This document shows positions 43,046-55,250 of a DNA stretch of 64,000 nucleotides, in pieces. The stretch spans positions 601,843,659-601,907,658 of the forward strand of contig CM061142.1 in assembly GCA_030789695.1 (NCBI GenBank), given 5' to 3'. A program made the translations under genes and the position numbers. This stretch comes from Scilla litardierei (taxonomy: Eukaryota; Streptophyta; Magnoliopsida; Asparagales; Asparagaceae). The first letter of the stretch is position 1; the number at the start of each line of letters is the position of its first letter. The notes beneath the pieces are model-generated. The model was not told the DNA's origin. It ran no database searches and saw only the letters and a program-made list of their open reading frames with translations.

Positions 43046-44003
43046 GTGGACTTCTGACATTCCCGAAGAGGGAGGTAATAACTAATCTGATGTGGGCTTT
43101 CTTACTTCATTGCTAATGAGTTTCTATGTTATGCCTTGTATCTTTTCATCATAGTTTTCTGTTGTGTCTTTTTGGGGTTTGAGTGAGTGAACTTGTTTAA
43201 ATACTTATATCAATCTTTCCTTGTGCATGCACATAAGTTCATTCTTTTGGAGGTGCTTTTGGTTTTTTAACATTGTTTTGTTAATGAAAAACTTAGGCAA
43301 TCTTTTGGTGGTGATGAGCATGAATTATTAAAGAGCTGAAGTGATATTTAAAATCTTGTTTTGCATATTGAATATTTTTTTTTGCAGTTCGGTTCCAGCA
43401 TATCATCTTTAGTTCATAAATCTGTTTTGCATCAGTTGGATTTTTCACAAAGAAAGATTAGATTGATATGTTAACATTGTAGAACATCTGACATGTTTGT
43501 TTATGCCTATTTTGCACATCATGAGGATACTTATTATTCTAGTAACTCCTTTTTCTGAAGTCTTGCTCTGATGGATATGTTACTTGCATTACGGTTGATT
43601 TTTACAACATTCTTTCATATGTTATTAGAGATTGCTGACCTCCCATTTGTATGCCTGAGAATATGAAAGGTTAACCAAATTTCTTATCATATATTCTAGT
43701 AACTCAAAGACTAGGTTCTATGCTCTGATCTGTATATGTTTACATTTTTGCTTAGCATTTTTCAAATGATTTGTGAGTACTTCCACTTTATGGCATTGTA
43801 CATTTGATAGAGTTGGTGAATCAGTTATGTGAACAGTAGTAATTGCTATCCTAATGATGTATATTAATTTGTTTCTTTTCATCATATTCTTGAATGGCAT
43901 TTATTTTCTATTGGTGAGTTTGTGATTTGTGGGGTGTATCCCCTGATTCTGATATATACTGAACTTATCTGAAATTGGTTTTTTTTTGCTTTGATCAATG
44001 CAG
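43046..44003 (+). other. CAC-1 intron-like spacer before the CDK exon
   Basis: AT-rich DNA without domains, ending in the acceptor TTGATCAATGCAG used by the CDK exon. Probably intron sequence captured with the source genes. Confidence 0.5.
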
Positions 44004-44096
44004 AAGATGCTGCAGTACGAGCCTGGGAAGAGAATATCGGTAAAGAAAGCTATGGAGCATACCTATTTTGATGAGCTAAACAAAGCACACTTGTAG
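44004..44096 (+). pseudogene. Captured B-type CDK last exon
   Basis: After CAATGCAG, it reads KMLQYEPGKRISVKKAMEH, then TYFDELNKAHL and a stop (TAG 44094-44096). This is the C-terminal end of a cyclin-dependent kinase; the KRIS.KKAMEH.YFD pattern fits plant CDKB better than CDKA. HTYF replaces the usual HPYF. 44097-44270 is probably the source gene's 3' untranslated region (AATAAACAAAG at about 44122). Only 30 codons are present, so there is no kinase function. Confidence 0.8.
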
Positions 44097-44274
44097 AATC
44101 CTCTACTGCTGCTGCTACTATCAATAAACAAAGCATACCAATGGGGGGGAGCTATCTGCATTAGTGAATTGCATCACAAATTGACTGAATTATGTCATGT
44201 GTGCTAATGCACTTGCAATTGTTTGGCAAAGTAAGCTAGATTGGCCCTTTTAGTTCATCATATTGATTCATAAA

Positions 44275-44586
44275 AATAAGATGTTCCGGCTGAGGCCGGA
44301 GAAGCGATACAGGGGGGAGCCCATAAGGCCAGATTTGGAGACGGGCAGCACTCCGGCTTATCCCAAGGTCCTCATACAGATACCCATGTTCAATGAGAAG
44401 GAGGTCAGCAATCATTATCTCCCTTACTTCATTCCTCTTAATCTCTATACAGTATTATCAACTGTGCTGTTAATTGTATTTTTGTAGGTGTACAAATTAT
44501 CAATAAGGGCAGCATGTATGCTGGAGTGGCCATCGGACAAGCTGATAATTCAAGTACTGGACGATTCCACTGATGCTTCGTTAAGG
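44275..44586 (+). pseudogene. Captured CSLA (glucomannan mannosyltransferase) two-exon fragment
   Basis: Exon 1 (to 44403) reads MFRLRPEKRYRGEPIRPDLE, then YPKVLIQIPMFNEKE. The intron (44404-44487, GT...TTGTAG) is intact. Exon 2 (44488-44586) reads [19 protein letters not shown], then [11 protein letters not shown], and ends at a good donor (AGG|GTGTGT). This is the start of the family 2 glycosyltransferase domain, including the first DD of the catalytic set, as in cellulose-synthase-like A proteins of the Golgi. CSLC is a less likely alternative. Most of the catalytic domain and all membrane segments are missing. Confidence 0.85.
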
Positions 44587-44659
44587 GTGTGTATGAATTG
44601 GATTAGTCTTGATTAATTTCTACATTGTTTTCTGTTTGGCATTCATTAAGGGTGTTTAA

Positions 44660-45605
<946 letters not shown>

Positions 45606-45839
45606 CATTATATTTGCATGATTGATCTTCTGGGGAGAGCAAGACGATTGGCGGATGCACGAGCTCTTATGAGGGAGATGCCGATGGAAGTAGATGCCAT
45701 CATATGTGTTGCTTTATTAGGTGCGAGCAGAATACACAAGAACAACAAAGTAGAAGAGGCAGCAGAAAAGATTTTTGAGATGGAACCTGCTCTGGGATGT
45801 ATATTACTGCTGTCGGAAAATGTATTGTTCAATGAGTGA
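45606..45839 (+). pseudogene. Captured PPR protein C-terminal (E-motif) fragment
   Basis: Reads HYICMIDLLGRARRLADA, then MREMPMEVDAIICVALLGA, and HKNNKVEEAAEKIFEMEP. This matches the last PPR repeat and E motif of plant PLS-class pentatricopeptide proteins, which act in organelle RNA editing. Relatives have W in the DA.IW.ALLGAC motif, where this copy has C. The E+/DYW region is missing and the end is scrambled. This piece is intronless, as PPR genes usually are. Confidence 0.85.
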
Positions 45840-46084
45840 TTTAATGGATAATGACTGATAAGTTTTATATGCGATAATGTTTCTTATTTGTATTACGGAT
45901 CATCTTCCAATATCAATGTACATTGTCTAATTTATGTCGTTGAATAAAAGCAATTTAATTTGATTGTTTCTTGTAATGATTGTTTCTTGTAATTTAATAT
46001 TATTGGTGGTTTATTTAAGCATTTTGAACATTAAATGGATCTATTTAAATATAAAACGTAGCGAGAAACAATAAAATGAATTGA

Positions 46085-46575
46085 AATAAGCGCTGTCTAT
46101 CTGGGACCTTTAACAGCGCTTGTTTATTACAAGCGCTGTCTATGGTGGACCTTTAACAGCGCTTGTATTAAAGAAGTGTTATCTAAGGTCCCAATAGACA
46201 GCGCTTCTTTAGTACAAGCGCTGTGAAAGGTCCACCTTTAACAGCGCTTCTTTAGTACAAGCGCTGTTAAAGGCCACCCTTTAACAGCGCTTGCACTAAC
46301 AAGCGTTGTTAAAGGCCCCCCCTTTAACAGCGCTTGCACTAACAAGCGCTGTTAAAGGGGGGACCTTTAACAGCGCTTGCACAAACAAGCGCTGTTAAAG
46401 GGGGGCCTTTAACAGCGCTTGCACAAACAAGTGCTGTTAAAGGTCCCGTTTAACAGCGCTTGTAAAGCGCTATTAAAACCAGCCCCCCCTTTAGCAGCGG
46501 CGAGATAGACAGCGCTTGTAAAGCGCTATCAAAGACCTTATTTAAGCGCTGTTAAAGGTCCATTTTGTAGTAGTG
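46085..46575. repeat. CAC-1 right subterminal repeats and terminal inverted repeat
   Basis: Dense alternation of CAGCGCTTG and AAGCGCTGTTAAAGG in both orientations, many forming perfect inverted pairs. The terminal repeat is 46548-46575, ending GTAGTAGTG. 45840-46084 is AT-rich with nothing recognised. Confidence 0.92.
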
Positions 46576-46578
46576 TAG

Positions 46579-46836
46579 GGGTCTAATATGGTCAGAGCTG
46601 GGTGAGAGGCTACCATGGCATCCTAAGATAAGCATGACTAAATCTTACAAAGGTGCAAACTATCAAACTTGGACATCTATCTAAGTCTTCCTACTATCTA
46701 AGACAAGGAAAACCTTCCTATTAGACTCAAATTTTTATGACTCGAATGTTTCGAATGTTTCAATGGATGTTTTTATTATTATCATTTTTTCGATATTTTG
46801 CACGTGCAACAACCTGCATGGGCCACCACTAAGACC
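46579..46836 (-). mobile_element. LARD-1 internal region, last part, with primer-binding region
   Basis: Aligns with LARD-2 20020-20231 (CTATCTAAGTCTTCCTACTA in both). 46813-46836 holds the shared post-LTR block (minus strand GGTCTTAGTGGTGGCCCATG), one base different from LARD-2. TAG at 46576-46578 is the CAC-1 duplication. Confidence 0.8.
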
Positions 46837-46880
46837 TGTCACGACCCGCTTCCCAAGTATGGAAGGCGAGACGTAAAGAG
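46837..46880 (-). repeat. LARD-1 5' LTR, first-seen 44 bp
   Basis: TGTCACGACCCGCTTCCC on the plus strand, the inner end of the 5' LTR. COP-2 cuts it at 46881. The remainder would lie past the assembly gap. Confidence 0.7.
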
Positions 46881-48101
46881 TGTAGGGTTTTACGGGACCC
46901 TTAGGGCACAAAAATTCTATGCCCATCCTAAGTCAGACGGAACATAGACAGAAAAGCAGCGGAAAAATTTACATGTTAATCTAATTAACTTTTAACCCTA
47001 AGGTCCAAGACCCTAATCCAAGATCTATGCCGACTTGGGATGGGTTTGACCATCCCAAGAAGGATCTAGCCTACTGCGATTAAATTAAACTAATGCTAAT
47101 AAACACATACCCGGAATCTCAACCCTGGAGCAGGCGAGATGTTCCGCACCGTCTTCCGAGCCGCTCCCCGTCCCACGCCGAGCCGCTCCTTGAACCGCTC
47201 TCCGAACCGCTCCTCGAACCGCTCCGCATCCCGAGGCGATCAATCCCATGTCACCGAGCCAACCACACGCCGAAGAAAGTTTCACGTGAGTGAAACCTCC
47301 GCCTAGATTTCGGATCTGAATCCGAACTCCTTTGCGGCTTTTCCAGAGCCCTCAGGAGCAAGGCAGAAATTTATAGGGAGAGGAGAAATATTAATTTAGC
47401 TTAGATCCTAGCGTGCTCCAACATTTACGAGAGCCGCTCAGATCTAGAGCTTGGGACGAGTTTGGAGGAAGGGGGGATGCCCCTATTTATATAGGCGGCG
47501 GACTCTCCCCTTTTCTCAAAATCCGATGTGGGACTAATAATTGAGTGTTAATTAAATCAAGTTAGTTTGCCTTTCACAAAGGGCAAAATTCCTCGAATTT
47601 TAACTCCCTCAACGTTGAGCTTCAATGTTGGTACAACCTACCAAATCGAAGAGGGTTCAACGGTGAACGCGTAGGAAAAAATGGCTCGTCAATCCGAGTC
47701 CGTTTGACCCTTCAAACAATTGTCCAAAGTTAGCCAAAAGTCATGCTTCTCTTAGAAACGTAGCCGTCAAGAAAATCCCAGGTTTCAAAAAACCCTAACC
47801 AGAAAATTCGGGCTTGGTGGGCCTCCATTTTTGCTGGTTTCAGCCCAACAGTTTGGGCTGACTTGTTTTGGCTATAACTTGTGCATTTGGACTCCGTTTT
47901 TGACGCGGTTTGAACCTGCGTTTAGAGCGGGACGATCCCGTCATCTAGGAACCTTTTCAACGCGTTTATTTAATTAAATATAGTCTTAAACAATTTAAGA
48001 CACATTTAATCTCTTTTGCATCATATGCAAATTAGTCCCTATCTAGGCTTAAATTTTCATTTGCATCAAATACAAATGATCTGAGGGCATATTCCTATAC
48101 A
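46881..48101 (-). repeat. COP-2 3' LTR
   Basis: 1221 bp, plus-strand ends TGTAGGGTTT and CCTATACA. Minus-strand TATA box (CTATATAAATAG) at about 47483-47494. A short run of GAACCGCTC-like units lies at 47155-47228. Confidence 0.88.
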
Positions 48102-48118
48102 TCTCCCACTTACACTCA
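48102..48118 (-). promoter_or_regulatory. COP-2 polypurine tract
   Basis: Minus strand GAGTGTAAGTGGGAGA directly before the LTR. Confidence 0.75.
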
Positions 48119-49300
48119 GGATCATTTATCCCGAATGCTGGAGATTATTGGAAACATCTTTTGCAATATTTTAACCCTTGCATCAAATGTAAATTATTCT
48201 CCCTAACTAATTTCTACCTTTTACTAGACGAAGATCGCACTCTATGTGAGACCCTACAGCCTGACCCTTACAACTGGTTGGGCTCGAAGCTCTATACGAC
48301 AGTGACCACGAGCAGTGGTTACCGTCCCTGCTTCAGGAATCATCATTATGTGGTTGACTCATTGACATGAGTCTTGTCGGGACCACCCTAACTGTTTCCG
48401 TGATGAATTCCGTAGTTATAGTCTATTCATCTAAACTATGTCGTGTAGATCAAGTCTAGGGTACGGTCAAACTGTCAACCCCAATAACTTGACTCCGGTT
48501 AGTTTCTATCGATCTTTTAGTCAAAAATGTTGGACTTCTTCCAACATACTCTGGCCAGAGTTTTTACTAAAGACCGAACTAACCCTACGACACTAACTCC
48601 CATTGACTGGGAGAGACGAATCCTCTCTTGGTCATTACTCTCCTCATACGCTTCAAGTGTCACCCAATCAAAGACCTTTCGACATGCCTTGCCTCAAAGC
48701 TAGGTCATTTGATCTAAGTGGCACCGTTCACGCACAGGTTGGTCAAAATGACCTCAAGTCAAAAGACCAACTAGCCTATCATCACTCAGAGTCATCATTG
48801 ACAGATTGGTCAATATAACCATATGATAACTCTTGTGGATCGTTCAGTGAACTCATTCTCTGATGAGCACCTGTGTCTCGTCTACGACTTTGCCAAGTCA
48901 AGCGATCATGAGATCATCACCACCGCTAAACGGTGAAGACTAAGACACAATGGTCTATCCGATGTTTCGATATCCTTGTCTCGAAACATCTACGACCACG
49001 AACCCTTTTAGACTTATGCTATAGACGGTCAAACATTTCTCCATGATCGAGATACTCATCTCGATACATGTTTGACCTTGCATAAAGTCTCAGGACTTTA
49101 CCTAAGTTAATATCTAATGTTAACTACATTATAACATAACTTTAGATAAATTATTACCAAACAGCTTACTGTTATTTCGAACAAGATGTTTGTGTTATTC
49201 ACACATGAAGATAGACAGCCTCGAGGGTATCATCTCTCAACATCTCCCACTTGCACTCAGGCCCATTTATCTTGGTATCTTATACCGTTTTACACATAAG
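48119..49300 (-). other. COP-2 3' region with a second polypurine tract
   Basis: Non-coding. At 49238-49262 the sequence CATCTCCCACTTGCACTCAG repeats the tract and its flank from 48100, 1.14 kb away. Otherwise nothing recognised. Confidence 0.55.
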
Positions 49301-51560
49301 TTTTCCCGACTTCATGTGGTAGAGCCTTCATGAGCGGATCTGCTAAAACCGTCTACACTATAGACTTAAGGGTTTCTATGTTTAGACCAATCATTTGAAT
49401 CTCATTCAAATAATTCATTTGGCCTTTCGGAATCCATAATATTTTAATTTACTTGGATCTTATCCAATTCATCGTACCTTACGATAATCATTTAAATTAG
49501 TTAATGGTCATTTCAAATGGCTCATATTTATTTCTGATAAAGTATCAAACTCTTTTGATCACTTTGTCAAAAATATGTGTTCCATCCCTTTGATGTCTCG
49601 CATGTAATTTATACGATCCCACTGACCTTGAAAACTATCTGGCTAATTCATATAAGTTGGTCCGTCTAAATCATATTTAGAAAAACGAACTTATAAGTGA
49701 ATGCTCCAATTTTCATGGTCAACTTAAGCGTTTACATCGAGTTTGGTCCGAGTAGTTCTGTACACATCTGCTGGCGAAAAAACGGTTTCATTATAATCCG
49801 TTTTATAGGAATTAAGATGAAAACCGTTCTCGACCAATATGATTGTACTTCACTATTTCCTTTCTGCTCCTAATCTTTCAACTTAAAGATTTACTTGCAG
49901 AAAATGAGAGAAAACATTTTCCTTGGGCACGTAAACTAAATTCCAAAATTTATTTATGCACACGGACCTATTCTGATTGCATCAAGTTTTAAATCGGAGT
50001 TACTACTCCGAATTTCATCCTGGAAGTTGATTAAGTCATCATCAGTTATGATGTCTAACTCGACAATTCGTCTCACGAGATTCGAGTAATTATACAACTT
50101 TCTAATGATCGATTTAATGAATATCTTATTGATATGTCCTTATAGAACATTTATCAAAACCTAGGCATTACTATCTGGGACTTGACCCAGAAGGAGGACT
50201 TAACTCAGAGTCACTAACAATGGATCACACCAAGTCTAACTAAGTGTGATTCATACCTTTTAACACACCGATGTGTTAACAAACTTGACCTGAGAGAAAA
50301 TCACATTTTCTTTTAATTACGCAAGATTTTATGTAGCTAAGTATTTGACCATTCGATCTAATCGAATCAGTTTAAATACTTTAGTCATTTCGTTCTTTAT
50401 TTTATCAGACTTGTGTTTCATCAAGAACACGTGTCTTAATAAAATATACGAATAACTTATTTCGGTTAATCTAGACTCGGGTACATCAGTATATACGAGA
50501 CTGAGTTCGACAACTCATTCTTCCACTGTCTTACATATGGGTTTCGGCCATTTTATCTAAGAGGATAAGACTCACAAGTGTCCGTAGACTTCATAATACG
50601 AGAGGTCAGACCCCTCTTTATGTGACTTGTGAAGCTTAGTCTCTCGATACGGCCTAGTCTATTTTGCCATATAAGTTTGCTACTATCTTGTGTATTTATA
50701 TATATTAACATTTAATATATATATATATATATTATCGTTATACATATTACTCATTGCTTCAGAAGCAATGTGACGACATTCATCAAAATGTGTTAACCTT
50801 TTGTATAACAATAATTACGAAATCGTGACATCAAAATATGTCACATTTTCGTTTCCTCCTACTTATGCCTTTACTAATGACAAATTAAACTAACTTTCTC
50901 AATTGACTTTCCGGAGTGCCTTCTTCCTTTTCTAAATCACATTTAGATATTAAATAGCCCAACATAAATAAATAGCTATGCAAGCATCTCATGTATCCAA
51001 ACGCCTAAGAGTTGCAATCTTGAGTGTAGCTCAAGAAGTTGCTTGTCTAAAGATCCGGTTGGGATACATAGTCTTGCACCGCTCATGCACTCGTATTCGA
51101 CTCAAACGGTTTGATCGAATTTTCGAACTTTGCGGAGCAGAATTGTTTGTCCATACAACCTTAAGGGTAGCTCGACAAGTTGTAGGAAGAAACATACTTC
51201 GAATATCCTATATGTTCAAGCTGCCTCATATAGAGACGAGTGAGATGTTGCGTGAATTTATTTGTTGGACCCAGAACTTAATGAAATCATATTTCTTAAG
51301 TCTGTTCTTTAGAAGGTCATTTTAATGTCAACGAGAATATAGTGTTGATTCTATCAATTAGAATTTAGCTTGATATTCAATTAATCAACCTATTTGACCA
51401 GTTAACTTATTCCATTAAAATATTATATTTCGATTCCTTTGGTAAACATAGTCTTGCCCTAGTTTAGCATATGTTCAATATTAAATATAGGTAGATTGGC
51501 ATTCATCTATCTATATCCTCCCACTATTTTTACGATCGTTTCAAAGCTTAATAACGAACG
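49301..51560 (-). pseudogene. COP-2 pol remnant
   Basis: At about 49310-49350 the minus strand still reads LADPLMKALPHEVG, the conserved end of copia RNase H. Upstream (rightward) I could not follow the reading frame; the DNA is AT-rich and full of stops. 50978-51325 (plus strand) is open but shows no domain. Confidence 0.6.
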
Positions 51561-51600
51561 ATTTAATCGAATTAAAATATTTAAAATTTAGTGAAAGAGG

Positions 51601-51960
51601 GATCCCATCATCCTGAACCTCACAACCTTGAGGAGACTCAACAAGTTGATTGGTTCCATGATTGGTAGACTAACTCTTAGTCAATCACATCACATGTGAC
51701 TCCCTATCGTTTTTTTACCCACAGTCACTTATGATCTTGAGGAGACTGAACAAATCATAATGACTGGTCTAGTCAGACCCTTGATTTCGTGTCCAGATTT
51801 GACTTAGATCGATGCTCGAGGAGACCCGACGTATCGATTTGGGTCAAGTCTAGACTACATCACATGTATGTTGGAGTTTGTTCCTTAAAGATAAACATGT
51901 CATGGCTTGAGGAGACTCAACAACTATAATTGTCTTCTTTGAGTTACCAAGCTCCAAAAT
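51601..51960 (-). repeat. COP-2 hairpin array with constant loop
   Basis: Four stem-loops share a loop like CTTGAGGAGACTCAACAA. Loops are at about 51627-51644, 51736-51753, 51815-51832 and 51906-51923. Arms differ between units but match within each. The clearest is 51722-51735 with 51754-51766 (CAGTCACTTATGAT and ATCATAATGACTG, one bulged base). Confidence 0.65.
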
Positions 51961-53379
51961 CAAGGAGGGATACGGATTAATCTTTAATAAGATTTATAAC
52001 GCATTGACTAGATATAGTCCAGGGTGTCATACAATCATGATTCACGACATTGCGGTCAAGCGAAACACAGCCAGGGAATTGACTAAGCCAGGATCACTAC
52101 CCCTTAGACTAGTAAGGGTTGATCCAGAACTCTTAGCCAAGCACATTGACTGGATCATGGTCCATTGAATGAAGCTTGTCATTTTTGTATGTGTGCCATA
52201 GACTAAACAGTTTTTATTAACAATTAATTAATCCTATCAACTAGTTGCATCCTTAAAGTCAAAATTTTAGGATTTGTTTAATAACTTTTATTAAGACCTT
52301 ATCAATTATAAGGTTCACGTGCTATCCTAATCGTTATTAGGATTTTAATAAACGTTATTAACAATGCCAAAAGCGAAGTCCTTTAATGAGAATTAATTAT
52401 AACAATTAGAATTAAGATTCATTAAAAGGACTACCCTAATCATGAATTAGGTCTTAAAGGGTTGTTAAAAGTTTTATTAAAACATAGCATGTCATTAAAA
52501 TTCAAGTAATAAATTTTAATCATTTTTAATGGCTAACCTAAAGGGTTGTCTTGTGTTATCAAATATGGGACAAGAAAAACTAGCCATTAATATAAAGCTA
52601 CACTAATTTATTGCATAAAGATAGTGCACAACTATTTAACAATTAAATAGATTAAGTTTATCGCATAAACAATTTTAGCATGCATACATAAATTTAACAT
52701 TTAAATTTAAAATATGATTTTAAAATCTTTTATTTTTATCTCATAAAAACTTGTTTTTAAAATCACAAATTTGCATGCTACTTTAAAAAATTTATCGCAT
52801 AAAAATTTTAACCTTTAAAATCAGTTTTAAAATATCTCATAAAATTAAAACATCATTTTAAAAAACTTTCATGCTTAAAAATTTATCATTTAAAATTTTA
52901 GGCACTTTAAACTTATCACATAAATTTTAAAAGATTTAAATTTAGTTTAAAATTATCACATAAATTTTAAAACGTCATTTAAACATTTCCATGTTCAAAA
53001 TTTATCAAATAGAATATTTGAACATCTAAAACATTTTTGAAAATTATCTCATAACTTTAAAAACATTTTTAAAAGAATTTAAAAGCATTTTAAGGTTTAA
53101 TAATAATCGCAGGCTAGATCGTTACGCAGACCTACGCTCTGATACCACTGTAGGGGTATCACTCTGATATCATTGCGACGCTGTTAAGGCCCATCATTCA
53201 TGGCACCCTAGACCCGTCACAAGATACCTCAGAAACTTGTTTTACGGCATGCCTCTCGACAACGCCCAACCCATTATAAGATCCCCATCTTATCGGGACT
53301 TGGTATGGTAAGAGCGATTTCTTCGGGTCGGCTCATAACCCGAGAACCCGTACTCAAGCTCAACAAGCTCTGATACCAC
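51961..53379 (-). other. COP-2 gag/leader side, decayed, with two primer-site copies
   Basis: 52200-53100 is AT-rich with many TTTAAAA-type runs and no readable gag. The initiator-Met site (minus TGGTATCAGAGC) is at 53367-53378, one base inside the LTR. A second copy with the same LTR-start sequence (TGTAGGG) is at 53136-53155. Confidence 0.6.
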
Positions 53380-53581
53380 TGTAGGGTTTTACGGGACCCT
53401 TAGGGCACAAAAATTCTATGCCCATCCTAAGTCGGACGGAACATAGACAGAAAAGCAGCGGAAAAATTTAGTTGTTAATCTAATTAACTTTTAACCCTAA
53501 GGTCCAAGACCCTAATCCAAGATCTATGCCGACTTGGGATGGGTCTGACCATCCCAAGAAGGATCTAGCCTACTGCGATTA
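53380..53581 (-). repeat. COP-2 5' LTR, first 202 bp before the gap
   Basis: Matches 46881-47083 with about four substitutions. The remaining 1 kb is hidden by the gap. Confidence 0.88.
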
Positions 53582-54081
53582 NNNNNNNNNNNNNNNNNNN
53601 NNNNNNNNNNNNNNNNNNNNNNNNNNNNNNNNNNNNNNNNNNNNNNNNNNNNNNNNNNNNNNNNNNNNNNNNNNNNNNNNNNNNNNNNNNNNNNNNNNNN
53701 NNNNNNNNNNNNNNNNNNNNNNNNNNNNNNNNNNNNNNNNNNNNNNNNNNNNNNNNNNNNNNNNNNNNNNNNNNNNNNNNNNNNNNNNNNNNNNNNNNNN
53801 NNNNNNNNNNNNNNNNNNNNNNNNNNNNNNNNNNNNNNNNNNNNNNNNNNNNNNNNNNNNNNNNNNNNNNNNNNNNNNNNNNNNNNNNNNNNNNNNNNNN
53901 NNNNNNNNNNNNNNNNNNNNNNNNNNNNNNNNNNNNNNNNNNNNNNNNNNNNNNNNNNNNNNNNNNNNNNNNNNNNNNNNNNNNNNNNNNNNNNNNNNNN
54001 NNNNNNNNNNNNNNNNNNNNNNNNNNNNNNNNNNNNNNNNNNNNNNNNNNNNNNNNNNNNNNNNNNNNNNNNNNNNNNNNN
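53582..54081. other. Assembly gap of exactly 500 N
   Basis: 500 undetermined bases. The sequence hidden here must exceed 500 bp if both flanking LTRs are complete, so the size is probably a placeholder. Confidence 0.97.
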
Positions 54082-54232
54082 TTCCAAATTAGTGCCACTA
54101 TTTAATACTCTCAGAGACGTTCACAACGACATATCACACCAAAGTGTTCACAAACAAATAAAGTCTAAAATAAACACGTGCACGGCCAAAAGCACGTGCA
54201 CGAACAAAGTACAACGAAAACAGACTGTTACA
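54082..54232 (-). repeat. GYP-2 3' LTR, last-seen 151 bp
   Basis: The minus strand starts TGTAACAGTCTGTTTTCG at 54232 and matches the solo LTR start (56242-56400), including the CACGTGCACG repeats. Confidence 0.85.
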
Positions 54233-54270
54233 TCCTCCCCACCTTAGAAATGATTCCGTCCTCGGAATCA
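54233..54270 (-). promoter_or_regulatory. GYP-2 polypurine tract and perfect stem-loop
   Basis: Minus strand AAGGTGGGGAGGA before the LTR. 54251-54270 folds perfectly: TGATTCCG and CGGAATCA around TCCT (AGGA in the sense strand). Confidence 0.75.
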
Positions 54271-54273
54271 ACT

Positions 54274-55179
54274 TCAAGCACTGCTCAGGAAAAGGTGCGT
54301 GAAGCGCTCTTTCATCTCATCCTCACGCTCCCAGGTGGACTCACCTGGGGAACCGTGACGCCACTGCACTCGAACCAAGTCGACGGTATTATTCCTCAGC
54401 TGCTTCTGTCGACGATCCAGAATCTCAACTGGCTGCTGATCTTAAGACAGATCCGGACGAACTGTGATCTCCGAGAAATCCACAGCATGGGACGGATCAC
54501 TAACGTATCGACGTAACTGAGATACGTGAAATACGTCGTGAACTCCCTCCAGCGACGGCAGCAATACCAAGCGATAAGCCACTGCTCCAACTCTCTCCAG
54601 GACATCAAACGGCCCAATGTACCTCGGACTCAGCTTGCCTCTCTTCCCAAATCGAATAACTCTGCGGTTCGGAGAAATTTTCAGAAAGACATGATCGCCA
54701 GGCTGAAACTCCAAAGGCCTCCGTTTAGCATCAGCCCAATGCTTGAAACGGTCCTGCGCAATCCTCAGCTTCTCCCGGATGTTCCTCACAACATCCACGG
54801 CCTCCACGATCATCTCCAGTCCTAACAGCTCCCGATCTCCAATGTCATCCCAGCTCAGCGGTGATCGACATTTCTTTCCATATAGCGCGACGAAAGGCGC
54901 CATTCCAATACTCGCCTGGTAGCTGTTATTGTAGGCAAACTCAACGTGATGGAGATGATCCTCCCAAGATCCCTTGAAGTCCAACATGCACGCTCTCAGC
55001 ATGTCTTCCAAAATCTGAATCGTCCTCTCGGACTGGCCATCCGTCTGCGGGTGGTACGCCGTGCTGAAACTCAGACTCGTACCCAAGCTCTTCTGCAGAC
55101 TCTGCCAAAACTGAGACGTGAATCTCGTGTCTCTGTCCGACACGATACTCACAGGGACTCCGTGAAGTCGTATGATCTC
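54274..55179 (-). pseudogene. GYP-2 integrase C-terminal exon and chromodomain-like tail
   Basis: After intron 2 it reads [20 protein letters not shown], then [13 protein letters not shown] (catalytic Glu), GRRNRR-free linker, [20 protein letters not shown] and [11 protein letters not shown]. One TAA near 54452 (after VRPDLS, where GYP-1 reads Tyr) separates the tail, which has LVRVQWRHG and STWEREDEM. The final stop TGA is at 54274-54276. Confidence 0.88.
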
Positions 55180-55250
55180 CTGCATGATTCACGTTACATC
55201 ACTATCTAAACTAGGAAAAGGAAATAAAATCGGAGTGTAAAAGAATTTAC
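55180..55250 (-). other. GYP-2 intron 2, inside integrase
   Basis: 71 bp, GTAAATTC...AATCATGCAG on the minus strand, phase 0, same position as GYP-1 27313-27387. Confidence 0.8.

Larger units (their letters stand above)
46881..53581 (-). mobile_element. COP-2: decayed copia element, right LTR lost in the gap
   Basis: Left LTR 46881-48101. The right LTR starts at 53380 and runs into the Ns at 53582. About 202 bp can be compared between LTRs and I count four differences. The interior has a polypurine tract, a heavily decayed pol (only the RNase H end is readable), a hairpin array and an initiator-Met primer site, so it is a minus-strand copia element. The left TSD may be AAGAG (46876-46880), which cannot be checked because the right flank is in the gap. 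Confidence 0.85.

Noticed and set aside
42799..43116. A functional ADP/ATP carrier gene
   Set aside because: Only one exon piece, the RRRMMM signature is altered, the last helix is out of frame and it lies inside a CACTA element among other fragments.
50978..51325. 115-residue plus-strand frame in COP-2
   Set aside because: Antisense to a decayed copia interior, no recognised domain, and isolated in stop-rich DNA.
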